Counted from the stretch's first letter, positions 11,268-57,599 are shown. The stretch: DNA of 64,000 nt from Ophthalmolycus amberensis (GCA_024529925.1 JAFEUB010001479.1:17501-81500); one strand, 5' to 3'. A program made the numbers and translations. Notes: generated from the letters alone by a model not told the origin.

Positions 11268-11757
11268 GTGGGAGGGCTCAAAGTGGGAGGCCCCAAAGTG
11301 GGAGGGCTCAAAGTGTGAGGGCCCCAAAGTGTGAGGGCCCCAAAGTGTGAGGGCCCCAAAGTGTGAGGCCCCAAAGTGTGAGGGCCCAAAGTGTGAGGGC
11401 TCAAAGTGTGAGGGCCCCAAAGTGTGAGGGCCCAAAGTGTGAGGGCCCAAAGTGTGAGGGCTCAAAGTGTGAGGGCCCCAAAGTGTGAGGGCCCAAAGTG
11501 TGAGGGCCCCAAAGTGTGAGGCCCCAAAGTGTGAGGGCCCAAAGTGTGAGGGCTCAAAGTGTGAGGGCCCCAAAGTGGGAGGGCTCAAAGTGGGAGGGCC
11601 CCAAAGTGTGAGGGCTCAAAGTGGGAGGGCCCCAAAGTGGGAGGGCTCAAAGTGTGAGGGCCCCAAAGTGGGAGGGCTCAAAGTGTGAGGGCCCCAAAGT
11701 GGGAGGGCTCAAAGTGGGAGGGCCCAAAGTGGGAGGGCCCCAAAGTGGGAGGGCCCC
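11268..11757. repeat. 16/17-bp minisatellite (caaagtgtgagggcccc)
   Basis: About 29 units alternate between caaagtgtgagggcccc, 'caaagtgtgagggct' and a 'gggagg' variant. The 'gtgtgagg' form dominates the left and centre and the 'gtgggagg' form the right. Open frames on both strands are artefacts of the repeat. Confidence 0.95.
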
Positions 11758-11799
11758 CTGGCCTTCACCTACAAAATGTCACTCAAGGAGACGAGTACC

Positions 11800-12000
11800 A
11801 ACCACGAAGAGACTCAAAATTAACACAAAACAACCAAAATGACAACAAAGAGACAAAATGTCCAAGAAGGACATAAAAAAAGACTACAAAATGACACAAA
11901 GAAGACAACAAAGCGATATAACATGACTACAAAGAGACATAAATAGACCAAAAAAGACACAAAATGACCACCAAGAGACATAAAAGGACAACAGAAGGTG
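11800..12000 (+). repeat. Degenerate A/C-rich tandem (acaaaatgacaacaaagaga)
   Basis: Loosely repeated 'gacacaaaatgaccacaaagaga' units of about 20-30 bp. A second, longer block of the same type is at 12740-13130. Confidence 0.75.
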
Positions 12001-12233
12001 GACTAAACACCTCTTAATTCCGTGTCTCTCCTCTGTAGGAGACATGCTGAGGTCTTTTGTATATCTCTTGTCCTATAATCCGCCCACGTTTACAGTAATA
12101 GACCGTACAAGTGAGGCAATATTTCTGTCAAGGTTCGTCCATTCCCTGAAATTGGGACGTATGTCTTGTCATGTCCTCTCCTGCTCTCCTCGTCCTCCAT
12201 TTATAGGCAGTGACACAGCTGTCACCTCCATCA

Positions 12234-12237
<4 letters not shown>

Positions 12238-12265
<28 letters not shown>
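12238..12265 (+). repeat. Poly-G tract (28 G)
   Basis: Uninterrupted G run; a further run of 12 G starts at 12297. Homopolymers of this length are prone to length error. Confidence 0.9.
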
Positions 12266-12268
<3 letters not shown>

Positions 12269-12739
12269 CACATGAGGGTCAAGCAGAAAAAAGGATGGGG
12301 GGGGGGGGCATTGTGTCGGAGGAGGACCTGAGGGCCAGAGTGTGACACAGAGGAGAGCCACCTCCTCATAAATCTCCTGCTTTATTGCTCTCTCTCTCTT
12401 TTTCTTCCTCTCCTTCATCTCTCGCTCGATATGCAGCGTCCGCCCAATGAGACGCAGATAAATCGTGTTCATTGTCTGTTGGCTGCGTCGCTCTCGCTCT
12501 CATCTCCCTCAAGTGGTTTTGTGCTTTTGCTTTGCAGGTTGTAAGAAGTCAAAGGTCCGTTTCAAATGCATTCTTTTTGTTGTTTTGTAATAAAAACACA
12601 TCGCCTTTAGAAAAGTGCTCTCCTTCTCACTGCTGTCTGTCTTTGTAACGGCCAATAATGGATCCAGCAGTCTGCTCTCGCTTCAAGAAGAGATACAGGA
12701 GAGGAGATCAGAAGCAGTATTGTAGCTTATATTATATAA

Positions 12740-13130
12740 ATGACTAGAAAGAGACACAAAGGGACACAAAAATACTATGACGAGACACAAAATGACCACG
12801 AGGAGACAGAAAACAGCCAGAAAAGACATCAAAACACGACAAAGAAACACCAAAAAAACACAAAGAGATACAAAGATACGAGAAATGAGACAAAATTATG
12901 ACATAGATACACACAAAGACGACAAGGAGACAGAACAACCACAACAAATACACAAAATGACCACGAAGAGACACAAATCAACCACAAAAGACACAAAGAC
13001 ACACCAAAACAATACTACAAGGAGACAGAACAACCACAAAAGACACAAAATTATTAAAAATACACAAAGGTATCATGAAATGGCCACAAAAAAACACAAC
13101 AAATGAATACACAAAGACTACAAGGAGACA
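12740..13130 (+). repeat. Degenerate A/C-rich tandem, second block
   Basis: Same low-complexity family as 11800-12000: aaatgaccacgaagagacac and similar units with no constant period. No coding interpretation. Confidence 0.75.
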
Positions 13131-13139
13131 TAATAACAT

Positions 13140-14330
13140 TGTAATGTAAATATTACACTAAACGTAATTCGGACATTTGAGTTTTCATCATTTTTTTTAC
13201 ACAGTTTTTAAAGCTTCCACAATAAGATGACATGTTGATGAGCAGGACTGGAACCAGAGCATCAACATCCTGAATGTGTGACGTAGAATAAAACGATGTG
13301 ACCACCAGATGTCTCTGCTCCTGCTGCTCGTGACCACCAGATGTCTCTGCTCCTGCTGCGCGTGGAGCGACGTTCTGTTGTGAAAATAAGAGAAAAAACA
13401 TCTGAGAGACGTAGACCAGGTGTTCTTCTGAGGGTTAAAGAACCAGAAATATGCAGAAATACATATTTTTATTGTCATTTTTTATTCTATATTCATGCTT
13501 TTCCATTTTCTTTTCTTTTTAATTACATTTTTCTTTTACGAAGTTCTTTCTTTGCACCGATACAAATAAATCTACTTGACGATGAACCGGCTTCTGATCT
13601 GAAATGCAACAATTAGAAAACATCCATATTTTATGAGATAAATTAAGTTTCATGTTTCTACTACAGAAAGAATAATAAGCGTTCAGTTCATAACACAACT
13701 TCTCCGTGAGGGTGAATAACGACATGAACGGTATTTTCCACTCCGCGTGAGAGAAATATGCTTTTTTTCTTTTTTTTTGACATCGCTGCAGACGCCCGTT
13801 TGACAACCCCTGAAGATGCCTTCTGGTGCGCCTCGGAAATTACACCTACTGAGGACTACTGCTGGAGAATTCCGCTAGGATTTGGCTTCAGACTACTTTT
13901 TGAGGGGAATAATGAAATATTAGTGATTATGTATTGTTGTAGAAGCTGTTAGTTTTCATAAGGAGGAATGGTTGTTTCCTCCAGCTTATCAATAAGAATA
14001 ATGGACGAGAGAGCTCTTCCTTTATGAAAACAAAGTAGTAAAAAGTGACACAAAACGTCAGCATTTATATTATCCAGCGAGAAAACGATGCAAAATAAGA
14101 TACAAACATTTAAATGTAGTTACAATGACACTTGAATCTTTTTAGTGAAGTTGTTTATCATATGAAATTAACTTTCATGCAACAAGTTTCACCGTGTAAA
14201 GTCAGCCTCGCGCGGTGTTTTAGTGTTTATGAGTGTGACATAATACAAAAAGAAGACAAGTTAGACGTTATGATCTGAACATGACAGGCTACAGATCTTT
14301 TTAGTTTGAGAGCCAATTTGTGTGCATGTA
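13140..14330. other. Intergenic DNA without recognised gene
   Basis: It contains a direct duplication of gtgaccaccagatgtctctg with 'ctcctgctgc' (about 13299-13360), and otherwise A/T-rich DNA with no recognisable exon. Confidence 0.5.
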
Positions 14331-14339
14331 TGAAAGTGT

Positions 14340-14712
14340 CTCATATATTCGTATATTAATACCGATACAGGAAAACATTCCTGCCCTCTGCCATTAGACT
14401 CTATAATATATCACTAGACTGTAACACTGCTGCACTGTTGTTGCTGCGGTTGGTGATCTTGTGCACTACTGTTTTGTTTATTTTTTCCTACTTAGTTAAT
14501 TTAATACGATTCTATTTGGTGTATATACTGTGCATTTGTATTACTTTATTTTCTTAAATGTAATAGGTCCTGCTCTGTTATTTTATTATATTGTATATAT
14601 TGTGCATTTTCCATACTTAATATTTCACTTGTATTGTGTAACCCTGTTTGCTGCTGCCACAGACAAATTTCCACTTGGGGATGAATAAAGTATATTTCTA
14701 TTCTATTCTTCT
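14340..14712 (+). mobile_element. Non-LTR retrotransposon (LINE) 3' end
   Basis: It reads FLPSAIRLYNI in one frame near 14369-14401, the usual last residues of a fish LINE reverse-transcriptase ORF. The 3' UTR contains 'acaaatttccacttggggatgaataaag' and it ends in a short (ttcta)n tail. It is 5' truncated. Clade not assigned. Confidence 0.75.
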
Positions 14713-15215
14713 TCTTCTATTCTTAATAATTGTGGTCAGAGGAATGTGCAGTGCAGGTATGTTAATAATAAATAGGTAAATAAAGGGTAATAATAATAAT
14801 TTTATGAAGTGAATTCAATAACTACAAAATATTACGAATAACAATAATAAAGTAAAAACATAAATACACTAATCAATTAAAAGTAGGAATTCAGTGTGTC
14901 TTTGGATGTTTTATAAATGCGTCACACTTTTAAATGAAATAAACTTTAATAATAATAGTTATAAGTGAGTTCAATAACTACATAATAATAATACAAATAA
15001 TAATACTACTTATTATTATCATTATAATAATAAAAATAATAGTAACATAAATAAGTAAACTAATTAAATAATATTAAGAGATTCAGTGTGTCTTCGTCAA
15101 ACTTTTTAAATTGAACCACTTATAGAATAAATTACTGACATTGTAAATAACTTTTGTTTACCAGTTGTCTGTATTATGCCTCACAGTTGTCTCATTTCCG
15201 GACAGCACGTGAAGG

Positions 15216-15216
<1 letters not shown>

Positions 15217-15251
<35 letters not shown>
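15217..15251 (+). repeat. Poly-C tract (35 C)
   Basis: One of several long C or G homopolymers; it lies just upstream of the likely SH3RF1 promoter and first exon. Confidence 0.9.
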
Positions 15252-15254
15252 ACC

Positions 15255-15541
15255 CCTGCTCGTCTCCAGCAGACCAGAAGAAGAAGTAACGTTAGCGGAC
15301 TAACAGCCAGCATGGCGCTGCTGCTCGGTGCGGTCGGAGTTCCGTTGTCTCGTCTTCGTGTTTGCTTTTACTCGAGTATCTGACAGAAGTATATTTATAC
15401 TACAACGTAGTACAATGTACACCGTGTGACGAGAGAGCGTCGCTCGTGTTTCTGCTGTGAACACAGAGAAGTGGCTACAGTGTAGCTTCTGCGCGAGAGA
15501 GAAAAGGCAACAAGAGGAGGAGTCGTGTTGGTGAAGAAGAG
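15255..15541 (+). promoter_or_regulatory. sh3rf1: Probable SH3RF1 promoter and non-coding first exon
   Basis: Compared with A/T-rich surroundings, this segment is CpG-rich (cggtgcggtcggagttccgt; tgcgcgagag) and ends in a strong donor, gaagag/gtgaga, at 15541. Human SH3RF1 begins with a non-coding exon, and an acceptor suited to it lies just before the RING exon (ending at 18233 or 18236). No transcript evidence is available here. An ATG at 15312 (cagcatggcg) opens a frame that could be a uORF. Confidence 0.45.
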
Positions 15542-15951
15542 GTGAGAGTTCTTCTTCAACACTTTAATCATTTACTTCTTCTCTCAGAAGTTAAAGAAAC
15601 ATTTGTTTAAAGTGTGAACGCTGTAACAAAAACAACTTCCATTTTTTGTTACTTAAAAATGCGACGACATGAAAAAGTAGCGAAGTTTCTTTAATGTGCT
15701 AGTTTTTAATATCTCGCGATATTATAAAACACTACTATCAGCTGAGTACTACTGTCATTAAAAAACAACGTCACGTGCGTTATCAATACACGTTTTTAAG
15801 GCTGGTAAGTGTTGCGTAATATTGACATATTTTACAGCTGTACACACGAGCAAGATTTGAGTTTTTATATTTTAAAATGTATTTTTATGACATAATACAA
15901 CGGGCTGATTTGAAGTATTATTTATTAATCACCAGATAAAGTGAGTTGACT

Positions 15952-16130
15952 TGGCAAGGCAAGGCAAGGCAAGTTTATTTGTATAGCACATTTCAACAAC
16001 AAGGTAATTCAAAGTGCTTCACATAAAACCATTAAAAGCATCAAAACACAAGGCAAAAGAAAAGGAGATTTCAAAAACAATTAAAAAACAGTGTAAGAAA
16101 TAAAATGCAGTAGTAAAATGCAGAAATGCA
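15952..16130 (+). repeat. Interspersed repeat (ggcaagtttatttgtatagc type)
   Basis: A (ggcaa)n start followed by gtttatttgtatagcacatt and 'aattcaaagtgcttcacataaa'. This end is abundant in fish genomes and derives from a retroposon; the family name is not assigned. Confidence 0.7.
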
Positions 16131-16534
16131 GGAAATTGATTAATATATTAATTGAACGTGGTTCAATTAAAGGCAGCAGCAAACAGAAAGGTCTTCTGGA
16201 TACGTTTCCCTCTTCAAAGACAAATCACAGGCTCTCACTGCTGTGTTCATCCTGGTGATGATGATGATGATTTATGTATTGGTTTGTTTGATAAGGGACT
16301 GTGCACATTAATAAAAACATTGCTGTAAATGCGCCAAGAGGCAGATGTTACACAGTAAACCTAAAAACAGAATATAAGATTAAATATACAAAGTTATGCA
16401 ATATTGAGCCTTTATAAAGCATGCAGAAACAATGAAAGAAGTGAGAACATTAATATAAGTAGTATCTTTATTCAGGAGACTCTTATACTACGATGTCAAC
16501 AAGACAATGTAGGATAACTGTGTTAACATTGTTA

Positions 16535-16935
16535 TAATATTATGCTGCATTGTTAAAATATTATGCTGCATTGTTATAATATTATGCTGCATTGTTAAAA
16601 TATTATGCTGCATTGTTATAATATTATGCTGCATTGTTAAAATATTATGCTGCATTGTTATAATATTATGCTGCATTGTTATAATATTATGCTGCATTGT
16701 TATAATATTATGCTGCATTGTTATAATATTATGCTGCATTGTTATAATATTATGCTGCATTGTTATAATATTATGCTGCATTGTTATAATATTATGCTGC
16801 ATTGTTAAAATATTATGCTGCATTGTTATAATATTATGCTGCATTGTTATAATATTATGCTGCATTGTTATAATATTATGCTGCATTGTTAAAATATTAT
16901 GCTGCATTGTTATAATATTATGCTGCATTGTTGGA
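16535..16935. repeat. 21-bp AT-rich minisatellite, about 19 copies
   Basis: The unit is gttataatattatgctgcat plus t, with a 'gttaaaata' variant scattered at alternate positions on the left. The period is a multiple of three, so the minus strand shows an artefactual MQHNIIT repeat frame. Confidence 0.97.
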
Positions 16936-17529
16936 CTATAAACATGATGTCAGAGCACGGCGATGGAGGCGTGTTGGATCTCAGTCTTCTAGGTGTAATT
17001 ATCTGCTCTCGAGTTAATCGGATCAACGTGGTTTTAAATCTCTTCATTCGAGACTCTGATGACGGCAGCTTTTTGTTTTTGCCAGCTCATCACTTCGCTG
17101 CGGTTTTGAATGTGGACAGCTGGAGGTGTGATGTTTCCTGTGCTCAGTGAATGAAGCACAGATTTCAGCCATATGTGATGTGTGTGTCGTACGCTGACGA
17201 TAGTAAATAATGTGGATTCAAGTTCCACTGCAGGAAATCAGTGTTAGAGCAGAACACAACACGAGCCTCAGAACATGAACTCAACTGTTTGACATTACAA
17301 AAAGTAATTGTGTATCTGCTGCTCCTAAAATGTATTTAATACTTTAAAACTCTTAATACAGGACATTGCCACTTTTAAATAGTAAGATGATCGTGTTGAT
17401 CGCTGTTTCAGAAATGAAACTGGGCGTAAACGCAGCAAAAGTCATGTGTTTTAAAGCGAGAAATGTAGCAGTGTGGATGTAGCCTAAGACGGAGGTAATT
17501 TCACCAAATTGTGTCGACATCAAGTGTTT

Positions 17530-17985
17530 AAACTAGGCGGCAACCTCCGGTTCTATCAAGTGAAGCAGAAGTGTCTTAAACCTGCATTCTTTCTAGTGTC
17601 CACCAGGGGGCGACTCCTCTGGTTGTATAGAAGTCTATGAGAAAATGACTCTACTTCTCTCTTGATTTATTACCTCAGTAAACATTGTAAACATGAGTTT
17701 ATGGTCTCAATCTCTAGTTTCAAGTCTTCGTCAATACAGCATGATGTTCATTTAGTACATTATGGTCCATTTAGAGTCAAACAGACCATAAAGCAGGGGA
17801 TGCTTTAGGGCGGGGCTACACGGTGATTGACAGGTCTCTACCAGAGACGTATACGGCGTCTCTACGTCACTCCTCCTCAGTCCAGATATGGTCACTTCCT
17901 GTTTACTGGTTGTGAAAAAAACATGCCGACGGCCGTAATCCAAGATGGCGACGGCGACATCGCCAAACTCTAAACTTATCAATAT
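17530..17985 (+). repeat. Dispersed repeat R1, copy 1
   Basis: Contains gtccaccagggggcgactcc, tggttgtatagaagtctatg, 'ttatggtctcaatctctagtttcaagtcttc' and 'gggcggggctacacggtgattgac'. Copies occur at 33590-34068 (inverted) and 49128-49372. It lies just upstream of the RING exon. Confidence 0.85.
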
Positions 17986-18254
17986 GAATATGCTCCAGCC
18001 ATATCCTAGTTTTAGTTTTTTAAAGAGCAGCGGGCCACAGTCTGCCCACCCCGGGCTTACTATGACCTATTTCTTGTGTGCACACTAACAGCTGATTACT
18101 GTGCATGTCTGGACCCTGTTTTACAGCTGATGCAGACGCCATGGCCACAGCTGAGGTATGGGAGTGACGTGACGGCGTTCTGGTCCTGCTTCCAAACACA
18201 AACCGTGTCAGCCTCATGCCTCTTCTGCTGAAGTAGTGGCGGAGCAGCAAGAGA

Positions 18255-51617
<33,363 letters not shown>

Positions 51618-51652
<35 letters not shown>

Positions 51653-54600
51653 GCGGTCACTGGCCTCACTGCGGTGCGTCACCGTGCAAAAACCAAAACG
51701 GATCAGCGCTCGCGAGGTTTGCCGAGACAGGACCTTCATTTTGACACTTTAACTCCTTTAGAGAACGAACGCTGTCGGCACATGAGAGAGGGAGGGAGGG
51801 AGGGAGGGAGAGGAGAACAGAACATGTTGTCATTGAAAAGCACAGTGGACAGAGTTAGGTACGGAAGCCCTGAACGGACATTATTGAAACGGTGTTTAAT
51901 GTCGTTGTCTTGAGATCTCCAGGTGTTTATGTCTTCATCACGAGAAAACCAAAGGATGAAGATGTTTGGGTCAAATCATCCGACGGAGACCTTTAGTGAA
52001 GTCAGTGGAGAGAGATTCACATGTGACAACGTCCGGTTTTCAAAATAAGGTGTTAACAAAGAGTACATAAATAAATACATTATATTCTGAAGAAGTATAA
52101 AGAAATGTTATCTGTGTTGCTTATAAATGAACAAGTAAATACCACTAAAGTGTGAGGGAAACGTCTTTCTTTGATTTTTGTGTTGCTGGAAAAATAATCT
52201 CTGAAACATTCAGTCAATTATCACATTTTCCAAAGTAAAAGTCCCACATTTCTAGCATGAAATAGCTACATTTTTTAACTTGAGGTGCTATAAAAACACA
52301 CATTGCTCCATAATTGCTGACATTTGACTTCTCTGACTACATACATACTGAAAAGAAATGCAGCTATTTCACGGTAGAAATGTCGGACTTTTACTTTGGA
52401 AAATATGTGAATTGATCAAATTCTTGAAGTTTTTTTTTATGTCTTCAACTCAAATGCATCAGTCATTGTCACAGAAATGATTGTTTTTCCAGCAGCCAAA
52501 CATCAAAGAATAAAGACATTTCTCTCATAGTTTTGTGATATTTTTAATTTATTAGTGACGCAGGAAACAGGCTTTTAAATATAATCCCTTTCTTCTTATT
52601 TCTATATATGTACTTTGTTTACACCTTATTTTGAAAACAGGATGTAGTCGCACGTATCTCTGTCAGCTCGTCTGGGCCGTTTTAAATCAATCGCAGTCGG
52701 ACTGATTTCATCCAAACATTTAAAGTTATAACAGGAAATAAACTTTTTTTATTTTCAAGAAATAAATAATTAATCATCTCGAGACGGCAGAACTCGTTTT
52801 CTCAAGATAACAATATAAAAAATAAAAGTGTTTGAATCGTGTCCGTTCAGGGCTTCCGTAGTCGGCATACTCATGAACTTTTTCCTCATTATTTCTTTTG
52901 TTTGTTATTTATGTCTTTGTAACAATTCAGCTGTTTAAATGTGTGCCTTGTACTGTTCCTCACTTTATTGTACATAAAGGACACAAAGATGATTAGTCCT
53001 AAACACAACCCGTATGAGCTGTTGATATAGATATGTTACACACTTTAACTTATTCCATAGATCGGCCTTTTTGCTTTCTTTTTGTAGTGGTGCAACACAT
53101 TGAGGGGGTTCAGCTGACACCGGCCTTATTTGACCTCACCGGTTACACCTTTACTCCCTCGGACTGATTTCAGTCGGTCTGTCAGAGGCACCGAGAACAA
53201 GTGGGCGGAGTCTCCTCGTGTCGAAGGAAAAACAGATATTTCTCTATTTCTGAAGGCATCAAAAATGTTTCCGTGGTGCGTTCACAGACCTCCAGTTCCT
53301 GAGTAAACTGTTACCTGCAGTGATCAAATATGTGCATGTGAGATTAGCAAATGACCTCCTACGGAAGACAAAGTGGTGTCAGATGTGTTGCAGTTTGGTT
53401 AATGCCTTTATTCTATTTTTATTTTAAACACACTCCAAGACGGACGTTGCAGTCTAAATATTCGCTTACTTTGTACCTTTCTCTGTATTTACCGACCTGC
53501 GTAGCTCCTCAGACGTAGCTCTGCATCACGAGAGCGAACACATCGCTGTGTATTTATGTTAGCAGCTGACTCAGCAGGCTCACCGTTTTATTACTAGAAC
53601 TCATTCCTGAAGTGACTCGTGGCAACAAAAGACCCAGCTAGCTGAAGCACGGAACGTTTGCCTCAAGTCGGACGAACTCCGTCTCATCTCCGAAACGTGA
53701 GCTTTTATTGAAATCCATCTCTTTGTTTTTCTTGATTTCTGCGGTTGGGTTTTGTTTTTTTTGTACATTTACTTCTATAAAAAGTTCTTAAAGTTGAGTA
53801 TCGTATTGACTTGAATTAAGATGTCTGTGTTGATTTGAGGGGATTTTTTTTGGTGCTTGTTGAAACATAAAACAAAAAAGAAATGAGCAGTTTTAGAGTG
53901 AGTGAGATCCGATCAAATCTCTCGCGTGATGAAATCCTTCAAAATAAAGGTATTCTTATTAGGAATGAACATTATCACCTCAGTGGACCCCACGACATTT
54001 CATGTAATGCGACTTATTGATCTCCTGTGAGGTATTTAAACACTTTAAATCACTGAATCGTGCCAAATCTGGCTTTTGAGAATGAATTTCCTGACTGAAT
54101 TGGCCTTTTTCTTTGTTGTAGTTAATTGAGGGGGACCACTGTGTAACTGACTGCTGGAATATGTTGTAGTTTGTTTGTGTGTGGGAAAGGATGGTACAAA
54201 TCACTGTTGGGGCCTTTTTCTTTATTTTCTTTTGTTTTTCTGAATTCATGTAGAATTAATCTGACGTTGTCTTGGCACCGCACCGACCTCCGGCTCTGTG
54301 CTGGTTTCATTTCACTGGTTCGCCTTTTAATCCTCGCGTTACGCAGACGCACACCTTCATGCACTATCGAGACAAACCTAATCGTACTGACTCCTCCTCC
54401 CGATTGTTTGTGTAAAAGCTGCACACTTCTCAAAAGCATGGAGCGTTTGTTAACAGTCGATAAACTCTATTTCATTGGAACACACTTTGTGTTCAACTTA
54501 ACGGATTCTCCTCATGCCAAGGTGACTTACTTGATTTATTTTGTGTCTGTCTGTAGTTAGTCTGTCTGTATGTCTGAAAATGGTGAAACTGAAATTTGGC

Positions 54601-54790
54601 ACAAATCTATTATGTGAAAAACATTCTGAAGTATTTGAGGGAATAGCACATTTTGTAAAAAACAATCTATTACAATAAAAGCTAATGGTTTCCATAATTC
54701 TTCTCCTGGTCGATGTTTTATTACTACGGAAGAGGATTTCATTTTTAAAATTGCGTTTTGAGAATAAAGACAAGGTGGAACTACTAGTGT
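51618..54790 (+). other. sh3rf1: Putative SH3RF1 3' UTR and downstream flank
   Basis: No further coding exon was seen after the stop at 51617. Several AATAAA signals exist (for example 53943-53948, 54674-54679 and 54763-54768), so the true end cannot be fixed from sequence; human SH3RF1 also has a long 3' UTR. The segment holds a (CA)n at about 51627-51650, a (GGGA)n at 51790-51811 and the 1-kb fold-back element. Confidence 0.5.
51860..52860. mobile_element. 1-kb fold-back (palindromic MITE-like) element in the likely SH3RF1 3' UTR
   Basis: The outer 21 bases (tacggaagccctgaacggac and a) at 51860-51880 are exactly inverted at 52840-52860. Inner arms also pair: 'ttttcaaaataaggtgt' near 52036 with its inverse near 52625, and 'ttttccaaagtaaaagtcc' near 52226 with its inverse near 52389. 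The centre is near 52345. The arms are diverged but collinear. No target duplication could be defined. Confidence 0.75.
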
Positions 54791-55275
54791 TCACATGTAG
54801 ACTGCTGCAATTATGACTTCATTCTGGAAATGCAATTTATTTTTCCTAATACTCTTCCGTACATCACGGTAATGTTGTGTTTTCTTGTGTATTAGTATTG
54901 TGTATTAGCGAGTACATGAGTATTTGTGTCCTCGTCTCTCTTTGTCTCAAACACAAAGTTTGAACGGACTAATATTAATAATTATAATAATAATAATACA
55001 TTTTATTTAATGGCACTGAATATAAATATATATTTTACTGAATAATAAATGTAAAAAGGGTATTTAGTAAGTTTAGTGTAGCATTGCTTTGGTGAAGTCA
55101 GGTGGTCGTTGGTGTCGTTGGTCTTCTCAGTGAGCTCAGCTGACAGGAAGTGACACGAGAGGTCAGTCCTCTGCACACGGCCCGCTGCTGAGGACTGTTA
55201 CCATGGTGAAACGTTATCTCAATGTAGGAGCCTCATGAGACTCAGCAGGACATATACAAACGAGTACCGGCCGGC

Positions 55276-55309
55276 GTTCGGTATGTATAGCAGTGTATAC
55301 ATACCGAAC
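55276..55309. other. Perfect 14-bp hairpin with ttcggta arms
   Basis: GTTCGGTATGTATA at 55276-55289, a six-base loop, and the exact reverse complement at 55296-55309. The arms resemble the inner ends of the 5517-5984 element (ttcggta/taccgaa), so it may be a collapsed relic; this is inference. Confidence 0.6.
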
Positions 55310-55417
55310 ATTCAACGGTCATGTACTTCAATTTTTTCATATTCAACAAATCACAATGGAATGAAGACAAAGGTATTCCCCAAAATAAGACGGATCATAT
55401 ACCATATATTATAGAGG

Positions 55418-55625
55418 ACCAGGTAACCACCGACCAGGTAACCACTGACCAGGTGACCACCGACCAGGTAACTACCGCCCAGGTAACCACTGACCAGGTA
55501 ACCACTGACCAGGTAACCACCGACCAGGTAACCACTGACCAGGTAACCACTGACCAGGTAACCACCGACCAGGTAACCACTGACCAGGTGACCACCGACC
55601 AGGTAACTACCGCCCAGGTAAACAC
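55418..55625 (+). repeat. 15-bp minisatellite (gaccaggtaaccacc), about 14 copies
   Basis: Strict 15-bp period with ctg/ccg and a 'gcccaggtaac' variant. A block of four units at about 55448-55490 recurs at about 55583-55620. The period gives an artefactual DQVTT frame on + and VVTWS on -. Confidence 0.95.
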
Positions 55626-56639
55626 GACCGGACAGGTGAGTCTCATTCAGGAGGAAACACAGACGGGCTGCTACATCGTCACTGCTCAGTATTACAAAGA
55701 GATTTCAATAAATACATGTTCAATACTAGAAGACCGTTTTATGGCTCAATTAAGGAAAATAAATACATATAAAAACAGTACCAGCTGCCAAAAATACCCC
55801 AAAAAATCAAATAAATCATAAAGAAAACATTCATGTTTCGGTCATGCAGGTCTGACACAGAACTGAAATGTGAATATTCGTACAATCCACGAGGCAAGAA
55901 CTATTTTTATCTCAGGAAGTGTGTTAGTGTTGTGTAGTGTGTGTGCAGGGTGACAGATAAATATCTGGTGTGCACTCATGAAAGAGGTGAGCATGAATAG
56001 ATCAGTAAGGTGTGAAAGATGTGAATAAATGAATACAAATGAAGCTCCATTTCTCTCTCTGACACACAGTAAAAATCACTGCAAATCAATATTACTGTAA
56101 ATGAATAGGGTTATGAAACGTATTGTGTTGAAATTAAATTAAAACAAATACACAGTCTATTGTCTGGTGTTAAGCCGAGAGTTATGGCAGCAGTGGGCGT
56201 TAAATATATTTAAATATATTTTTCTATATAGAAGTTTTTCACCTCATTGGCTAATTGACTAAAGACTGAAGAAGAAACTACACTGCTGAACCTTCCAAAA
56301 TAAAAGAGAAAAAAGTTCTTTGGTCATTGAGAGGAATTCAATTAAAAAAGATATATTTTCAAGTGGAGAAGCTGCACATATTCTTTGAAAATAACTTGAC
56401 ACAGTTAATTAATGAGCATCGATGTAAAGAGGTCGGCTCTACAGCGCTAAATGCGATTTAACCTCACAAATCAGTCCTGCAGAGGTTCTTGGTCTGATTG
56501 GAGAATCCAGGTGAACATCACAACTCACAGCAGAGACAGCTTTGCTCTGCTGGTGAAATATATCTCCACGAGGAGCAATAAAGCAAAGAAGGGAGAATAA
56601 ATGACTGCAATTAAGAGGCAAAGAGCAAGTTAGGGCACC

Positions 56640-56878
56640 GTGTGTCGGTGTAAATATTCTACAAGTTAAGTCAGAGAGTAGAACTGTGATTGTTCATGTG
56701 AATTTAAGAGTATATAGCAGGACATGTTTGCCTCTACAGTATATTGAAAAGACATAATAGGAATAAAACCAGGAAAAGACATTTATGACATATTTCCATA
56801 TCAAGAGTCTAAGACCATATCGAGTCTCATATCACGATATTGATATAATATCGATATATTGCCCAGCATTAATAATTA
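56640..56878 (-). repeat. Fish interspersed repeat with tatcgatat end
   Basis: Contains 'gaccatatcgagtctcatatcacgatattg', ataatatcgatatattgccc and 'aaaccaggaaaagacatttatg', a widespread teleost repeat read in reverse. Class not assigned. Confidence 0.6.
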
Positions 56879-57599
56879 AGTACAATAAGGTCAAGTTAGT
56901 TAAATTGTGTCCCCAGGTCCCACTCAGTCCTGTCACCTTCTAAACATGTGGGACATGACACAACAAGTCACATGATCAACAGGAAGTAGCATAATTTGAG
57001 TCTCCTGAAGGCCAAAAGTAAGTTCTCTCACTTTATATTTATGTATTTTTAATCGTATCGTATAAATGATGATCTCAATCTCAATCAATCCTGTAACCTG
57101 AATTATTTCTTACTTTTTAAAGACATTTCCAGGTAAACCACTTAAAGGTGCAGTGTTCTCGTGCTATTAGCATTGATGCTATGTGGCTACATTTCATGTA
57201 TTTGCTAATGTTATGCTAAACACTCAGTCCTGTCTTTTTCCATTGAAAACAAAAAAAAGAATGATTTAGATCTCTCGAGATTGCTTTCACAGCTTTAATA
57301 GTTAAATATGAGTGTTATTAGACAACACTAATTTTTACAGTTCTGAAAAGAAAGATAAATACGGAACTTTTATTTTGAAAAGTTACAACGTGCAAATGTC
57401 ACCAATTCAACGGAATGACAAATGCTGCTATGGCCGTTCTCGGCTTCCGTACATGAGGGTTCCCTGGTATATTCTCTATTTTAGGGGTATCGAACGTCTC
57501 TGGCTTTAAACAAAGACCCAAACCTCCACCAAGACAGATGAGGAACAGTGAAAGTCTGTCCTGTATTCGGCTTGTAGTACTTTATACTTCTGTGTGAGA

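Noticed and set aside
16488..16928. Minus-strand MQHNIIT repeat protein
   Set aside because: 21-bp AT-rich minisatellite, a multiple of three; no other coding sign.
55321..55821. 166-codon frame with DQVTT repeats
   Set aside because: 15-bp minisatellite extended by chance into A/T-rich flanks; no recognisable domain or splice partner.
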